A DNA stretch of 45,111 bases from Bradyrhizobium genomosp. I (2014). Lineage in GTDB: Bacteria; Pseudomonadota; Alphaproteobacteria; Rhizobiales; Xanthobacteraceae. Below, piece by piece: positions 31,452 to 39,978 of the stretch (its first letter is position 1; the number at the start of each line of letters is the position of its first letter). The translations under genes and the position numbers were made by a program. The stretch covers positions 1 to 45,111 of the forward strand of contig NZ_AJQE01000177.1 of assembly GCF_000261685.1 (NCBI RefSeq). The letters are read 5' to 3'. The notes beneath the pieces were generated by a model that was given only the letters and a program-made list of their open reading frames with translations, searched no databases and had not been told where the DNA came from.

Positions 31452-32696
31452 TCACCGCCCTTTGGTCGGGATCTTGTTGTACGGCACGTCCTTGTCGACG
31501 CGGATGTCGCCGGGAAGGCCCAGCACGCGCTCGGCGATGATGTTGCGCAGGATCTCGTCGGTGCCGCCGGCGATGCGCATCGAGGGCGAGGACAGCAGCA
31601 TCTGCTGGAACTGGCCCTGCACCGTCTCCTCGTCGTTGCCTGTGAGAACACCGGCCGCGCCTTGCAGGTCCATGGCGTAGGTCGCGATATCCTGCAGCAT
31701 CATGCCTGACACCAGCTTGCCGATCGAGTTCTCCGGACCCGGCCGCTCGCCCTTCGACAGCGCCGAGATCGTGCGGTAGCTGGTGTATTTCAGCCCGCTC
31801 GACTTCGCCGCCCAGCTCGCGAGCTTCGAGCGCACGGCGGGATCGTCGATCGCGAGCCCGTCTTCGAGCATCAAATTGGAGCAGAACTCGAACATCTCAG
31901 GCACGCCCGTCGCAAGCCGCGCGCCGATCGACATGCGCTCGTTCATCAGCGTGGTCAGCGAGACGCTCCAGCCCTCGCCGACGGCCCCCAGCCGCTGGCT
32001 GTCGGGGATCACGACGTCGGTGAAATAGACCTCGTTGAACTCCTGCATGCCGTTGGCCTGCCTGATCGGGCGAACCTCGACCCCCTCGCTCTTCATGTCC
32101 AGGAAGAACATGGTGAGGCCCTTGTGCTTGGGCACGTTCGGATCGGTGCGCGCGATCAAAAGGCCGTAGTCGGAATAATGCGCGCCCGAGGTCCAGATCT
32201 TCTGTCCGTTCACGACCCAATTGTCGCCCTTCTTTTCGGCGCGGGTGCGCAAGCCCGCTACGTCCGAGCCAGCCGATGGCTCGGAGAACAGCTGGCACCA
32301 GATCTCCTCGCCCGAAGCGAGCTTCGGCAAATAGCGGCGCTTGGCGTCCTCGCTGCCGAAGGCCATCACGGTCGGGCCGCACATGCCCTCGCCGATCTGG
32401 AACGGCTGCGTCAGCTTGCCGTAGACGCCTTCTTCCTGCTGCCAGATCACCTTCTCGATCGGCGTCGCGCCCCGGCCGCCATATTCCTTCGGCCAGTGCA
32501 GGCAGGCCCAATTGCCCTCGAACTTCTTCTTCTGCCAGGCCTTGCCGACATCGACGATGTCGTGGTGAGCGAGCCGGATCCGGCCGAGCGAGGATTTCGA
32601 CAGCTCGGCATGCAGCTCCTTCGGCGCATTGGTCTCGATCCATTCGCGAGCGGTTTCGCGGAATGCGGCTTCCTGTGGCGTATCATCGAAATTCAT
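31452..32696 (-). CDS. Acyl-CoA dehydrogenase, first of a tandem pair
   Basis: This 414-residue FAD enzyme has WQQEEGVYGKL, the flavin-binding CQLFSEPSAGSDVAGL and WVVNGQKIWTSGAHYSDYG. It ends with the GGTDEILRNIIAERVLGLPG tail. It introduces a 2,3-double bond into an acyl-CoA. The Glu used as base by medium-chain enzymes (YEGT position) is not there (IAGGT), so the base lies elsewhere or the partner subunit supplies it. It is very similar to the next gene, differing among other sites at the residue before GGT (Ala here, Glu there). Confidence 0.88.
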   Translation of the reverse strand: MNFDDTPQEAAFRETAREWIETNAPKELHAELSKSSLGRIRLAHHDIVDVGKAWQKKKFEGNWACLHWPKEYGGRGATPIEKVIWQQEEGVYGKLTQPFQIGEGMCGPTVMAFGSEDAKRRYLPKLASGEEIWCQLFSEPSAGSDVAGLRTRAEKKGDNWVVNGQKIWTSGAHYSDYGLLIARTDPNVPKHKGLTMFFLDMKSEGVEVRPIRQANGMQEFNEVYFTDVVIPDSQRLGAVGEGWSVSLTTLMNERMSIGARLATGVPEMFEFCSNLMLEDGLAIDDPAVRSKLASWAAKSSGLKYTSYRTISALSKGERPGPENSIGKLVSGMMLQDIATYAMDLQGAAGVLTGNDEETVQGQFQQMLLSSPSMRIAGGTDEILRNIIAERVLGLPGDIRVDKDVPYNKIPTKGR

Positions 32697-32713
32697 CTTC
32701 GAACTCTCCTCTC

Positions 32714-32831
32714 TCGTGCCCCGGACGCTGCGCAGCGCGAAGCGGTGCGCTGCAGAGCCGGGGCCCATTGCGGCCTCTGGGTCCCGGCTCTGCGGAGCGG
32801 TACTCCGTACCGCACCGCGTCCGGGACACGA
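32714..32831. repeat. Dispersed palindromic repeat, CGTGCCCCGG class
   Basis: TCGTGCCCCGGACGCTGCG at one end and CCGCGTCCGGGACACGA at the other, with GCCGGGGCCCATTGCGGC inside. It fills nearly the whole space between the two tandem dehydrogenase genes. Confidence 0.85.
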
Positions 32832-34079
32832 TCAGCCTCTTCCCTTGGTCGGGATCTTGTTGAACGGCACGTCCTTGTCGACACGGATGTCACCGGGCAG
32901 GCCCAGCACCCTCTCGGCGATGATGTTGCGCATGATCTCGTCGGTACCGCCCTCGACGCGGGTGCCCGGCGCGCGCAGCAGCATGGCCTGGAAGCGACCG
33001 GCGACTTCGGCGTCTTCCGGGCCGCTGACCACACCGGCCGCGCCTTGCAGATCCAGCGCGTAGGTCGCGACATCCTGGATCATCGAGCCCGCCACCAGCT
33101 TGCCTATCGAGTTCTCCGGCCCCGGCCGCTCGCCTTTCGACAGCGCCGAGATCGCACGCATGCTGGTGTAGCGCAGGCCGCTCGCCTTCACCGCCCAGTT
33201 CGCCAGCTTGGAGCGCACCGCGCGGTCCTCGATCGCAGGACCATCCTCCAGCATCAGGCTGGAGCAATAGTCGAACAGTTCCGGAAAGCCGGTCGCAACA
33301 CCCGCGCCGATCGACATGCGCTCGTTCATCAGGGTGGTCAGCGACACGTTCCAGCCGTCACCGACCCCGCCGAGGCGCTGATGATCGGGAATGCGGACAT
33401 TGGTGAAATAGACCTCGTTGAAGTCGGAAGCGCCGCTCGCCTGCTTGATCGGCCTGACCTCGACGCCCGGGCTCTTCATGTCCAGGAAGAACATGGTGAG
33501 CCCCTTGTGCTTGGGCACGGTCGGATCGGTGCGGGTCAAGAGGATGCCGTAGTCGGAATAATGCGCGCCTGACGTCCAGATCTTCTGGCCGTTGATGACC
33601 CATTCGTCGCCATCCTTCTCGGCACGCGTGCGCAGTCCCGCGACGTCGGAGCCGCCGGCGGGCTCGGAAAACAGCTGACACCAGACCTTCTCGCCGGACG
33701 CGAGCGGCGGCAGATATTTGCGCTTATGCTCCTCGCGCGCGAACGCCATCATGGTCGGCCCGCACATGCCATGGCCGATGATGAACATGTGCGAGAGCTT
33801 TCCGAACGGGCCCTCCTCCTGCTGCCAGATCACGCGCTCGATCGGCGACGACCCACGGCCACCATATTCCTTCGGCCAGTGCAGACAGGCCCAGCCGGCA
33901 TCGGCTTTCTTCTTCTGCCAGGCTTTTGCGACCTCCAGAATATTGGCGTTCTTGAGCTGCGTGCGGCCGAGCGAGGATTTGCGCAGCTCGTCCTCGTATT
34001 GCTTCGGCGCGTTCGCGCCGATCCAGGCGCGTGCCGTGGCGCGAAATTCGGCTTCCTGCGGAGTATCGTCGAAGTTCAT
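32832..34079 (-). CDS. Acyl-CoA dehydrogenase, second of a tandem pair
   Basis: This 415-residue paralog of the preceding gene has the same blocks: CQLFSEPAGGSDVAGL, WVINGQKIWTSGAHYSDYG, the substrate-side TTLMNERMSIGAGVATG, and GGTDEIMRNIIAERVLGLPG. It reads RVEGGT where the first copy reads RIAGGT. The pair is clearly a duplication, still in frame along its length, and the two products may differ in chain or branch preference. Co-transcribed with the third dehydrogenase, or nearly so. Confidence 0.88.
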   Translation of the reverse strand: MNFDDTPQEAEFRATARAWIGANAPKQYEDELRKSSLGRTQLKNANILEVAKAWQKKKADAGWACLHWPKEYGGRGSSPIERVIWQQEEGPFGKLSHMFIIGHGMCGPTMMAFAREEHKRKYLPPLASGEKVWCQLFSEPAGGSDVAGLRTRAEKDGDEWVINGQKIWTSGAHYSDYGILLTRTDPTVPKHKGLTMFFLDMKSPGVEVRPIKQASGASDFNEVYFTNVRIPDHQRLGGVGDGWNVSLTTLMNERMSIGAGVATGFPELFDYCSSLMLEDGPAIEDRAVRSKLANWAVKASGLRYTSMRAISALSKGERPGPENSIGKLVAGSMIQDVATYALDLQGAAGVVSGPEDAEVAGRFQAMLLRAPGTRVEGGTDEIMRNIIAERVLGLPGDIRVDKDVPFNKIPTKGRG

Positions 34080-34093
34080 GGTCTTTGCTTTCT

Positions 34094-34192
34094 GTCATTC
34101 CGGGGCGATGCGAAGCATCGAACCCGGAATCTAGAGGTTATCCACTCATCTCGAGATTCCGGGTTCGCCGCTGTGCGGCGCCCCGGAATGAC
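34094..34192. repeat. Dispersed palindromic repeat, CATTCCGGGG class
   Basis: GTCATTCCGGGG ... CCCCGGAATGAC with two inner hairpins. Compared with the copy at 6014-6093 it carries an extra segment of about 19 bp near the centre (CTAGAGGTTATCCACTCATC). Confidence 0.85.
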
Positions 34193-34193
34193 A

Positions 34194-35321
34194 TCACGCC
34201 GCGTTCTTCTTCCTCATCCGGTCTATCAACTGGTCTTCCCAATAGGACAGGCTGCCGAGCCCCAGCGCCATCGCATTGGCGCGGCGATAGTACATGTGGC
34301 AATCGAACTCCCAGGTGAATCCCATGCCGCCGTGAACCTGGATGTTGTTCTTGGCGCAGTGCTGGAATGCCTGCGTCGCGCTGATGCGCGCGGCGGCGGC
34401 GGCTTCCGGCAGCTCGGCCGCATTGGTCGAGAGCGCCCAGGCGCCGTAATAGCTGTTGGAGCGCGCCAGCGTCGCCGAGACGTACATGTCCGCGAGCATG
34501 TGCTTCACCGCCTGGAACGAGCCGATCTGCCGGCCAAAGGCGATGCGGTCGAGCGCGTAATCCCTGCCCATCTCCAGCGCGCGATCGGCACCGCCGACCT
34601 GCTCGAAGGCGCACAGCACCGCGGCGCGGTCGAGCACCCGGGTGAGGATGCTCCAGCCTTCGCCCGCCGCGCCGAGCGGCTCGGCCTTGGCGTCCTTGAA
34701 GGTGATTTCGGCCTGGCCGCGGGTCGGATCGAGATTGGTGAGGCCTTTGACCTCGACGCCGCCTGCCTTGAGATCGACCAGGAACAGCGAGATGTCATTG
34801 TCGCGCCCGCTCGATCCCGTGCGTGCGGCGACCACCGCGAAATCGGCGATGGCGCCGTCGGCGACCGGCTTCTTGACGCCGTTGAGCACGCCGTTCGCAG
34901 CCGTCAGCTTGACGTTCTTCGGCGCCGGATTGCCCTTGCCCTCGAACAGCGCCAGCGTCCCGATCGCCTCGCCCGAGGCGATCGCCGGCAACCATTTCTT
35001 CTTCTGCGCGTCGCTGCCGGCGATCAGCAGCGCCTCGGCGGCGAGGTACACGGTCGAGGAGAACGGCACCGGCGCGTTGGCCCGGCCCATCTCCTCCGCG
35101 ATCACGCAAAGCTCGAGATGGCCGGCGCCGGCGCCGCCGAACTCCTCAGGAATAGCGACACCGAGGAAGCCCATCTCGGCGAGGCCTTTCCAGAGCTCCT
35201 TGTCGTAAGGAGCCTTGCCGTCGAGCACGATGCGCACTGCCTTGGGCGCGCATTTTTCGGCGAGGAACTTGCGCGCCTGGTCGCGGAGCTGCTTCTGGTC
35301 GTCGGAGAAGTCGAAGTTCAT
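34194..35321 (-). CDS. Acyl-CoA dehydrogenase, short form
   Basis: This 375-residue FAD enzyme of a different branch has MNFDFSDDQKQLRDQARKFLAEK, the block GFLGVAIPEEFGGAGAGHLELCVIAEEMG, and the tail VHGGMGFTWEFDCHMYYRRANAM. In actinobacterial steroid and some proteobacterial pathways such shorter dehydrogenases form mixed tetramers with a longer partner. That is a possibility here with the two upstream paralogs, not shown. The stop lies 2 bp from a palindromic repeat. Confidence 0.87.
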   Translation of the reverse strand: MNFDFSDDQKQLRDQARKFLAEKCAPKAVRIVLDGKAPYDKELWKGLAEMGFLGVAIPEEFGGAGAGHLELCVIAEEMGRANAPVPFSSTVYLAAEALLIAGSDAQKKKWLPAIASGEAIGTLALFEGKGNPAPKNVKLTAANGVLNGVKKPVADGAIADFAVVAARTGSSGRDNDISLFLVDLKAGGVEVKGLTNLDPTRGQAEITFKDAKAEPLGAAGEGWSILTRVLDRAAVLCAFEQVGGADRALEMGRDYALDRIAFGRQIGSFQAVKHMLADMYVSATLARSNSYYGAWALSTNAAELPEAAAAARISATQAFQHCAKNNIQVHGGMGFTWEFDCHMYYRRANAMALGLGSLSYWEDQLIDRMRKKNAA

Positions 35322-35360
35322 GGCGGGCTACCTTCTTATTCATTCATTGTCGTTGAGACC

Positions 35361-35400
35361 GTCATTCCGGGGCGCGACGAAGTCGCGAGCCCGGAATGAC
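35361..35400. repeat. Short single-hairpin copy of the CATTCCGGGG repeat
   Basis: GTCATTCCGGGG and CCCGGAATGAC flank one inner hairpin (CGCGAC-GAA-GTCGCG), so it is half the size of the other copies. Confidence 0.75.
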
Positions 35401-35420
35401 GAGTTGAGAGAGTTGCGCAC

Positions 35421-37292
35421 TCATCGCAGCACGATCACATCCTGATCCGGCGTGTCCGCATAAAGCCGCTCGACCAGCGCCGCGCGGCGCTCGAGGCCGG
35501 CGCGCTGGTTGATGTAGCCCTTGTCGGTAAGCTCGTTGCCGTCGATCGAGGGCGGCTCGACCATCAGCATGGCGCGGGCGATGATGCGGCTGCTGGCGCC
35601 CTCGCACTCCCGGTTGTGAGCTTCCAGCCCGCGCCTGAAGCAGGCGATCACCTCGGGGTGCTTCACGGCCTCAGCGAAGCTCAGACCGGGATTGCCGACG
35701 AGTTGGCGGCAGGCATGCAAATTGGGCCAGGCCAAGAGGCCGATGCAGGCACGGTCCTGCCCCGCGACCAGCGCGTCATGCACCACAGGCGTTGCCGCCG
35801 CAATCGTATCGGTGCGCAGCGAGCCGACATGCACGAAGGTGCCGGTAGTGAGCTTGAAGTCCTCCACCACGCGGCCAGCGAAGATGATGCCTTGCACCGG
35901 ATCGGAATCGTCGACGAAAATACCGGCATCGCCGATGCAGTAAAATCCTTCCTCGTCGAACATCTTCCTGGTCAGCTCCGGCTGGCCGAAATAGCCGGGC
36001 GTGACGTTGACGCCGCGCAGGCGCAGTTCGTATTTCGAGCCGCACGGCACCATCTTCAATTCGACGCCGGGGAACGGCAGGCCGATCAGGCCGACGCGCT
36101 CGGTATCCCAATAGGTGCCGGTCGAGGTCGGCGCGGTCTCGGTCGAGCCCCAGCCGGTATAGAACACGATGCGCTCGCCGGTGGTCTTCACCGCGAGAGC
36201 CTGCATGCGCTCATAGAGATCGTCCGGCAGCCGCGCGCCGCCATAAGCCATGATCGAAAGGTTCTTGAAGAAGGATCGGCAGAGCGCATCGTCCTTCTCC
36301 ATGGCGGCGGCGAGCGCGGCGTAGCCGGCCGGCACGTTGGCGTAATAGGTCGGCGATATCTCGCGCAGGTTCCGCAGCGTCTCGTCGAACTGGCCCGGCA
36401 TCGGCCGGCCGTCGTCGATATAGAGCGTACCGCCGTCGACCAGGATCGGGTGAAATGCCGCGTTGCCGCCCATGGTGTGATTCCACGGCATCCAGTCCAG
36501 CATGGTCGAGATTGGATCGCTCGGGTCGCGCGGACGAACCTGCATCATCATCGCCGCATTGGCGCACATCATCTCCTGCGTGTTGATGACGGCCTTCGGC
36601 ATGCCGGTCGAGCCTGACGTGAACAGCAGCTTGCCGACGGTCTGCGGCGCGACCTGTGCAATCGACGCTTCGACATCGGCCGTCGCCGGCGTTGCCGCGA
36701 GCTCGGCAAAGCTGACGCTCTTGATGCCGTCGCAAGGCCGCGCGACGTGAACCACGGTGACGCCGCCGAGGTCGAGTGCGTTCAGCGCCTTCTCGAAGGT
36801 CGGACCGTCCTGCACCATCACGACAGCCGGCTGGATCAGGTCGAACAGGTACTTCAGCTTGACGTGATCGTGGCTCATCAGGGAATAGGCCGGCGACACA
36901 GGAGCCGCGGGCGAGAGCGCTTGCATCGCGGCCTGCGTCATCAGCGCGTGCTCGATCGAATTGCCTGAGAGAATCGCGACAGGCCGGCCGGCGAGCCCGA
37001 GATTGAGCAGGCCTTGCGTCAGCGCATCCACGGTGCGCTTGGCTTCGCCATAAGACACCTTGCGCCATTCGCGGTTGGGACCGCCGCGTTGCGCCAGCCA
37101 GGTGCGCTCGGGTGCTTCCTTCGCCCATTTCGCCAGCGAGGCCGGAATGTGCTTCTCGTAGGGCTGCAGCGGAATGCGCGACTTCAGCACCACCGTGCCG
37201 TCGCCGCGGCGTTCGACGTCGATATCACGCTTGAGCCATTGGACCTTGCGAAAGGCGGGCTTCGTCATCACCGCCGCCGCGCTGCCACTCAT
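35421..37292 (-). CDS. Feruloyl-CoA-synthase-like acyl-CoA ligase
   Basis: This is a 623-residue AMP-forming ligase. The length, the LLFTSGSTGMPKAVINT phosphate loop, TMLDWMPWNHTMGGN, the GWGSTETAPTSTGTYWD block and the late NELTDKGYINQRAG catalytic Lys segment match the feruloyl-CoA synthase branch. That branch activates hydroxycinnamic acids (EC 6.2.1.34 in known members). No vanillin-forming hydratase/lyase partner is identifiable by eye, so the acid may be another aromatic or cyclic one. GGGAG lies 8 bases before the ATG. It leads the set with the hydratase and dehydrogenases on the same strand. Confidence 0.8.
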   Translation of the reverse strand: MSGSAAAVMTKPAFRKVQWLKRDIDVERRGDGTVVLKSRIPLQPYEKHIPASLAKWAKEAPERTWLAQRGGPNREWRKVSYGEAKRTVDALTQGLLNLGLAGRPVAILSGNSIEHALMTQAAMQALSPAAPVSPAYSLMSHDHVKLKYLFDLIQPAVVMVQDGPTFEKALNALDLGGVTVVHVARPCDGIKSVSFAELAATPATADVEASIAQVAPQTVGKLLFTSGSTGMPKAVINTQEMMCANAAMMMQVRPRDPSDPISTMLDWMPWNHTMGGNAAFHPILVDGGTLYIDDGRPMPGQFDETLRNLREISPTYYANVPAGYAALAAAMEKDDALCRSFFKNLSIMAYGGARLPDDLYERMQALAVKTTGERIVFYTGWGSTETAPTSTGTYWDTERVGLIGLPFPGVELKMVPCGSKYELRLRGVNVTPGYFGQPELTRKMFDEEGFYCIGDAGIFVDDSDPVQGIIFAGRVVEDFKLTTGTFVHVGSLRTDTIAAATPVVHDALVAGQDRACIGLLAWPNLHACRQLVGNPGLSFAEAVKHPEVIACFRRGLEAHNRECEGASSRIIARAMLMVEPPSIDGNELTDKGYINQRAGLERRAALVERLYADTPDQDVIVLR

Positions 37293-37337
37293 TTTTGCGT
37301 CTCCCGGAATTACTTGTCCTTCGCGGATCTTCGTCGT

Positions 37338-38144
37338 TCAGCGCTTGATATAGACAGGCTTTCGCTTTTCAAGGAAGGCCCTGATGCCTTCCGAAAACTC
37401 TTCCGAGCGGCTGCACAGGACCTGGTTGCGATCCTCCATCGCGATCGCAGCTTCCAGCGATCCGGCATCGATGCTCATGTTGAGACATTCCTTGGACAGT
37501 CGCAGGCCGACTGGCGATGCCGTCATCATCGCCTCGACATAAGGCGCAGCCGCGTCATCCAGACTGTCCTCCTCGACGATTTCCGAGACGAGCCCGACCG
37601 CGAGCGCTCGCTCGGCGCCGATGAAGCTTCCCGTGAGGATCAGTTCGGATGCCACGGATACGCCGACGAGCCGCGGCAGAAAATAACTGGTGCCGATGTC
37701 GCAGCCGCCGAGGCCGAGCTTGATGAAGGCGCAGTTCATTCGCGTCGACCGCGTCGCGATGCGGATGTCGGAGGCAAGCGCCAGTGCAAAGCCGCCGCCG
37801 GCTGCCGCGCCCTGCACCAGCGCCAGGATCGGTTGCGGACAGCGCCGCATCAGCATCACGATGTCGGCGATGCGGCGCTGCGAATCCAGCGACTCCGTGA
37901 CGCCGGGCGGCTCCTGTTGCCCGGCGCGGCGTGCCATCGCGGCCTTGAGGTCGAGACCCGCGCAAAAGTTCTTGCCGGCGCCCCGGAGCACCACGACGCG
38001 CGTGTCGCGATTGCGCTGCAGGCCCTGGAAATAGACGTTGAGCGCATCGATCAGCGCCGGATCGAGCGCGTTGAGGTGCTCGGGCCGGTTCAGCATCACC
38101 CGGTCGACGCCGTCGTCGTGCTCGATCAGCAGCGGTTGGGACAT
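37338..38144 (-). CDS. Enoyl-CoA hydratase/isomerase family (crotonase)
   Basis: About 268 residues are encoded from ATG 38144 (GAGG 5 bases upstream). The oxyanion-hole segments are FCAGLDLKAA (60-69) and QGAAAGGGFALALASDIR (111-128). The first catalytic Glu of standard hydratases is Ala120, and the second acid position is Asp149 in KLGLGGCDIGTSYFLPRLVG. That single-Asp layout is known from isomerase-type crotonases such as PaaG, so simple hydratase activity is uncertain. It is clustered with ligase, dehydrogenases and SDR. Confidence 0.85.
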   Translation of the reverse strand: MSQPLLIEHDDGVDRVMLNRPEHLNALDPALIDALNVYFQGLQRNRDTRVVVLRGAGKNFCAGLDLKAAMARRAGQQEPPGVTESLDSQRRIADIVMLMRRCPQPILALVQGAAAGGGFALALASDIRIATRSTRMNCAFIKLGLGGCDIGTSYFLPRLVGVSVASELILTGSFIGAERALAVGLVSEIVEEDSLDDAAAPYVEAMMTASPVGLRLSKECLNMSIDAGSLEAAIAMEDRNQVLCSRSEEFSEGIRAFLEKRKPVYIKR

Positions 38145-38179
38145 AGGGGCCTCATGCATCGGTCGTGAGCCGGACTGCC

Positions 38180-38318
38180 ACCCTCCCCTAGAGGGGGAGG
38201 GTCGATCGCGCGCAGCGCGAGCGGGGTGGGGTGACGGTCTCTCCCACCGAACAGTGCCCGAGTGGAGAGATCACCCCACCCCGGCGCTTCGCGCCGACCC
38301 CCCCCTCCAGGGGAGGGT
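38180..38318. repeat. Long palindromic repeat, ACCCTCCCC class
   Basis: Begins ACCCTCCCCTAGAGGGGGAGGG and ends GGGGAGGGT. The body holds CGCGCAGCGCGAGCGGGGTGGGGTGA opposite TCACCCCACCCCGGCGCTTCGCGCCG. It is a single copy of this class here, between the crotonase and SDR genes. Confidence 0.8.
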
Positions 38319-38332
38319 AAGAGATGCACCGC

Positions 38333-39091
38333 CTAGCGCGGCGCCATGCGGATGGCGCCGTCGAGGCGGATGGTTTCGCCATTCAGCATCGGGTTCTCGA
38401 CGATGTGCACGGCGAGCATGCCGTATTCGTTGGCGTCGCCGAGACGCGAGGGGTGCGGCACCTGGGCGCCCAGGCTCTTGCGGGCCTCTTCGTTCAGACC
38501 CATCAGCAGCGGCGTGAAGAACAAGCCGGGCGCGATGGTGTTGACGCGGATCTTCTGGCTGGCGAGATCGCGCGCGGCCGGAAGCGTGAGGCCGACGACA
38601 CCACCCTTCGAGGCCGAATAGGCAATCTGGCCGATCTGGCCTTCGTAAGCAGCCACCGAAGCGGTGTTGATGATGACGCCCCGCTCCTCGCCGATCGGCT
38701 CCGCAGTGACGAGACGTTCGGCGAACAGGCGCAGGCAGTTGAAGGTGCCGATCAGATTGACGTTGATGATGCGCGCGAACTTTTCCAAGGGATAAACGCC
38801 GTCGCGGCCGACGATGCGCTGCGAGCCGCCGATGCCGGCGCAGTTCATCAGCACGCGCGCGACGCCATGCGCGGCTTCCGCCTTGGCGATCGCGGCCTTG
38901 ATCTGCTCTTCGCTGGTGACGTCCGCATGGAGCGCGACGCCCTTCACTTCGGCGGCGACCTTCTCGGCGTTTTCCTTGCTCTGGTCGATCACGCCGATCT
39001 TGGCGCCCTTGGCGGCCATGGCGCGGGCGGTCGCAGCGCCAAGGCCGGAGCCACCGCCGGTGATGAGAACGGCTACGTCTTTCAACTGCAT
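38333..39091 (-). CDS. SDR-family 3-hydroxyacyl-CoA dehydrogenase, HSD10-like
   Basis: This 252-residue short-chain dehydrogenase has the Rossmann loop TGGGSGLGAATARAM (residues 10-24), Asp in VIDQSKEN for NAD preference, NCAGIGGSQR, and the catalytic Ser plus YSASKGGVVGLTLPAARDL. The overall layout resembles type-II 3-hydroxyacyl-CoA dehydrogenases (HSD17B10), which oxidise 3-hydroxyacyl-CoA of branched or steroid substrates. This is the third beta-oxidation step in the cluster. Confidence 0.85.
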   Translation of the reverse strand: MQLKDVAVLITGGGSGLGAATARAMAAKGAKIGVIDQSKENAEKVAAEVKGVALHADVTSEEQIKAAIAKAEAAHGVARVLMNCAGIGGSQRIVGRDGVYPLEKFARIINVNLIGTFNCLRLFAERLVTAEPIGEERGVIINTASVAAYEGQIGQIAYSASKGGVVGLTLPAARDLASQKIRVNTIAPGLFFTPLLMGLNEEARKSLGAQVPHPSRLGDANEYGMLAVHIVENPMLNGETIRLDGAIRMAPR

Positions 39092-39165
39092 CGCTTGTAC
39101 CTCTACCTTTTCCTTGGGCGTTTCTTCTCTGGACTTGTCTTCTCTAGAGTTTGGAGTTCGGCCGA

Positions 39166-39825
39166 TTATCCGGCCGCGGCGGCTTCCTCGGCTTGCGTGA
39201 GGATGCCGCCGCAGATCAGCGTTTCCATGTGCTTGATGTATTGCCGGCAGACATCATCGGTGACCGGGCCGACGCCGGTCGCGCGGGACATTGCATGCCG
39301 GCCGAAGAACAAATGATCGCAGGCCCCGATCAGGCTGGTGTAGAACAACACAGGATCGGTCTGCCGGAATTCGCCGCGGCTGACGCCTTCGGCGAGCAGG
39401 CGGCGATGGAAATCCAGCAGCGGGGCGACGAAAAATTTTGAGACCTCATCGGCGGAGCCCGCGCTGGTCTCGTGCAGCAGATAATGAATCAGCCGGTTCA
39501 TGTAAGGGAACCGGTGATAGGCGCGGATGATGCCGGCGATATGTAGCTTCAGCTTCGCCGTCGACGTGATCGGCTGCGCCAGCAGATATTCGAGATTCGA
39601 CATCTCGGTCGCCGCATCCCGTGCAAGCAGCGCCAGCAGCAGGCCGTCCTTGTTGCCGAAGTGATATTTGACCAGCGCGGCGTTGGCGCCGGACTTCTGC
39701 GCGATATCGGAGAGCGAGATCTCGATCGAGGAGCGTTCGATCATCAGCTCGCTCGCGGCCACCAGCAATTTCTCTGCCGTGGAATTTTTCCCGCCGGGGA
39801 GCCTGTTCGGTACGCTGATAGCCAC
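39166..39825 (-). CDS. TetR-family transcription regulator
   Basis: This 219-residue protein has the N-terminal helix-turn-helix IEISLSDIAQKSGANAALVKYHFGNKDGLLLALL (about residues 34-67), standard for TetR. A C-terminal ligand domain of about 150 residues follows. It is divergent from the thiolase gene with 153 bp between starts, which contain a candidate operator. It likely represses the acyl-CoA genes on one or both sides until an acyl-CoA binds. This is inferred from position. Confidence 0.85.
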   Translation of the reverse strand: MAISVPNRLPGGKNSTAEKLLVAASELMIERSSIEISLSDIAQKSGANAALVKYHFGNKDGLLLALLARDAATEMSNLEYLLAQPITSTAKLKLHIAGIIRAYHRFPYMNRLIHYLLHETSAGSADEVSKFFVAPLLDFHRRLLAEGVSRGEFRQTDPVLFYTSLIGACDHLFFGRHAMSRATGVGPVTDDVCRQYIKHMETLICGGILTQAEEAAAAG

Positions 39826-39891
39826 GGAGATCCCTGTTTTCGCCGCTTGAAGCGGGCGCAGATAAGCCCAAGCAGCGCCTCATCACAAGAG

Positions 39892-39911
39892 TTAATTGAT
39901 CGATTGACTAA
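39892..39911. promoter_or_regulatory. Candidate TetR operator between tetR and the thiolase gene
   Basis: A 20-bp imperfect palindrome TTAATTGATCGATTGACTAA, 14 of 20 bases symmetric, centred on ATCGAT. It is AT-rich against the GC-rich background and lies midway between divergent starts. Confidence 0.4.
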
Positions 39912-39978
39912 ACGATCTCCCGTCCCTTAAATCCGATCCCGACAACCAACCCCGTCAAAAATTCAGGGAGAGACCGAC

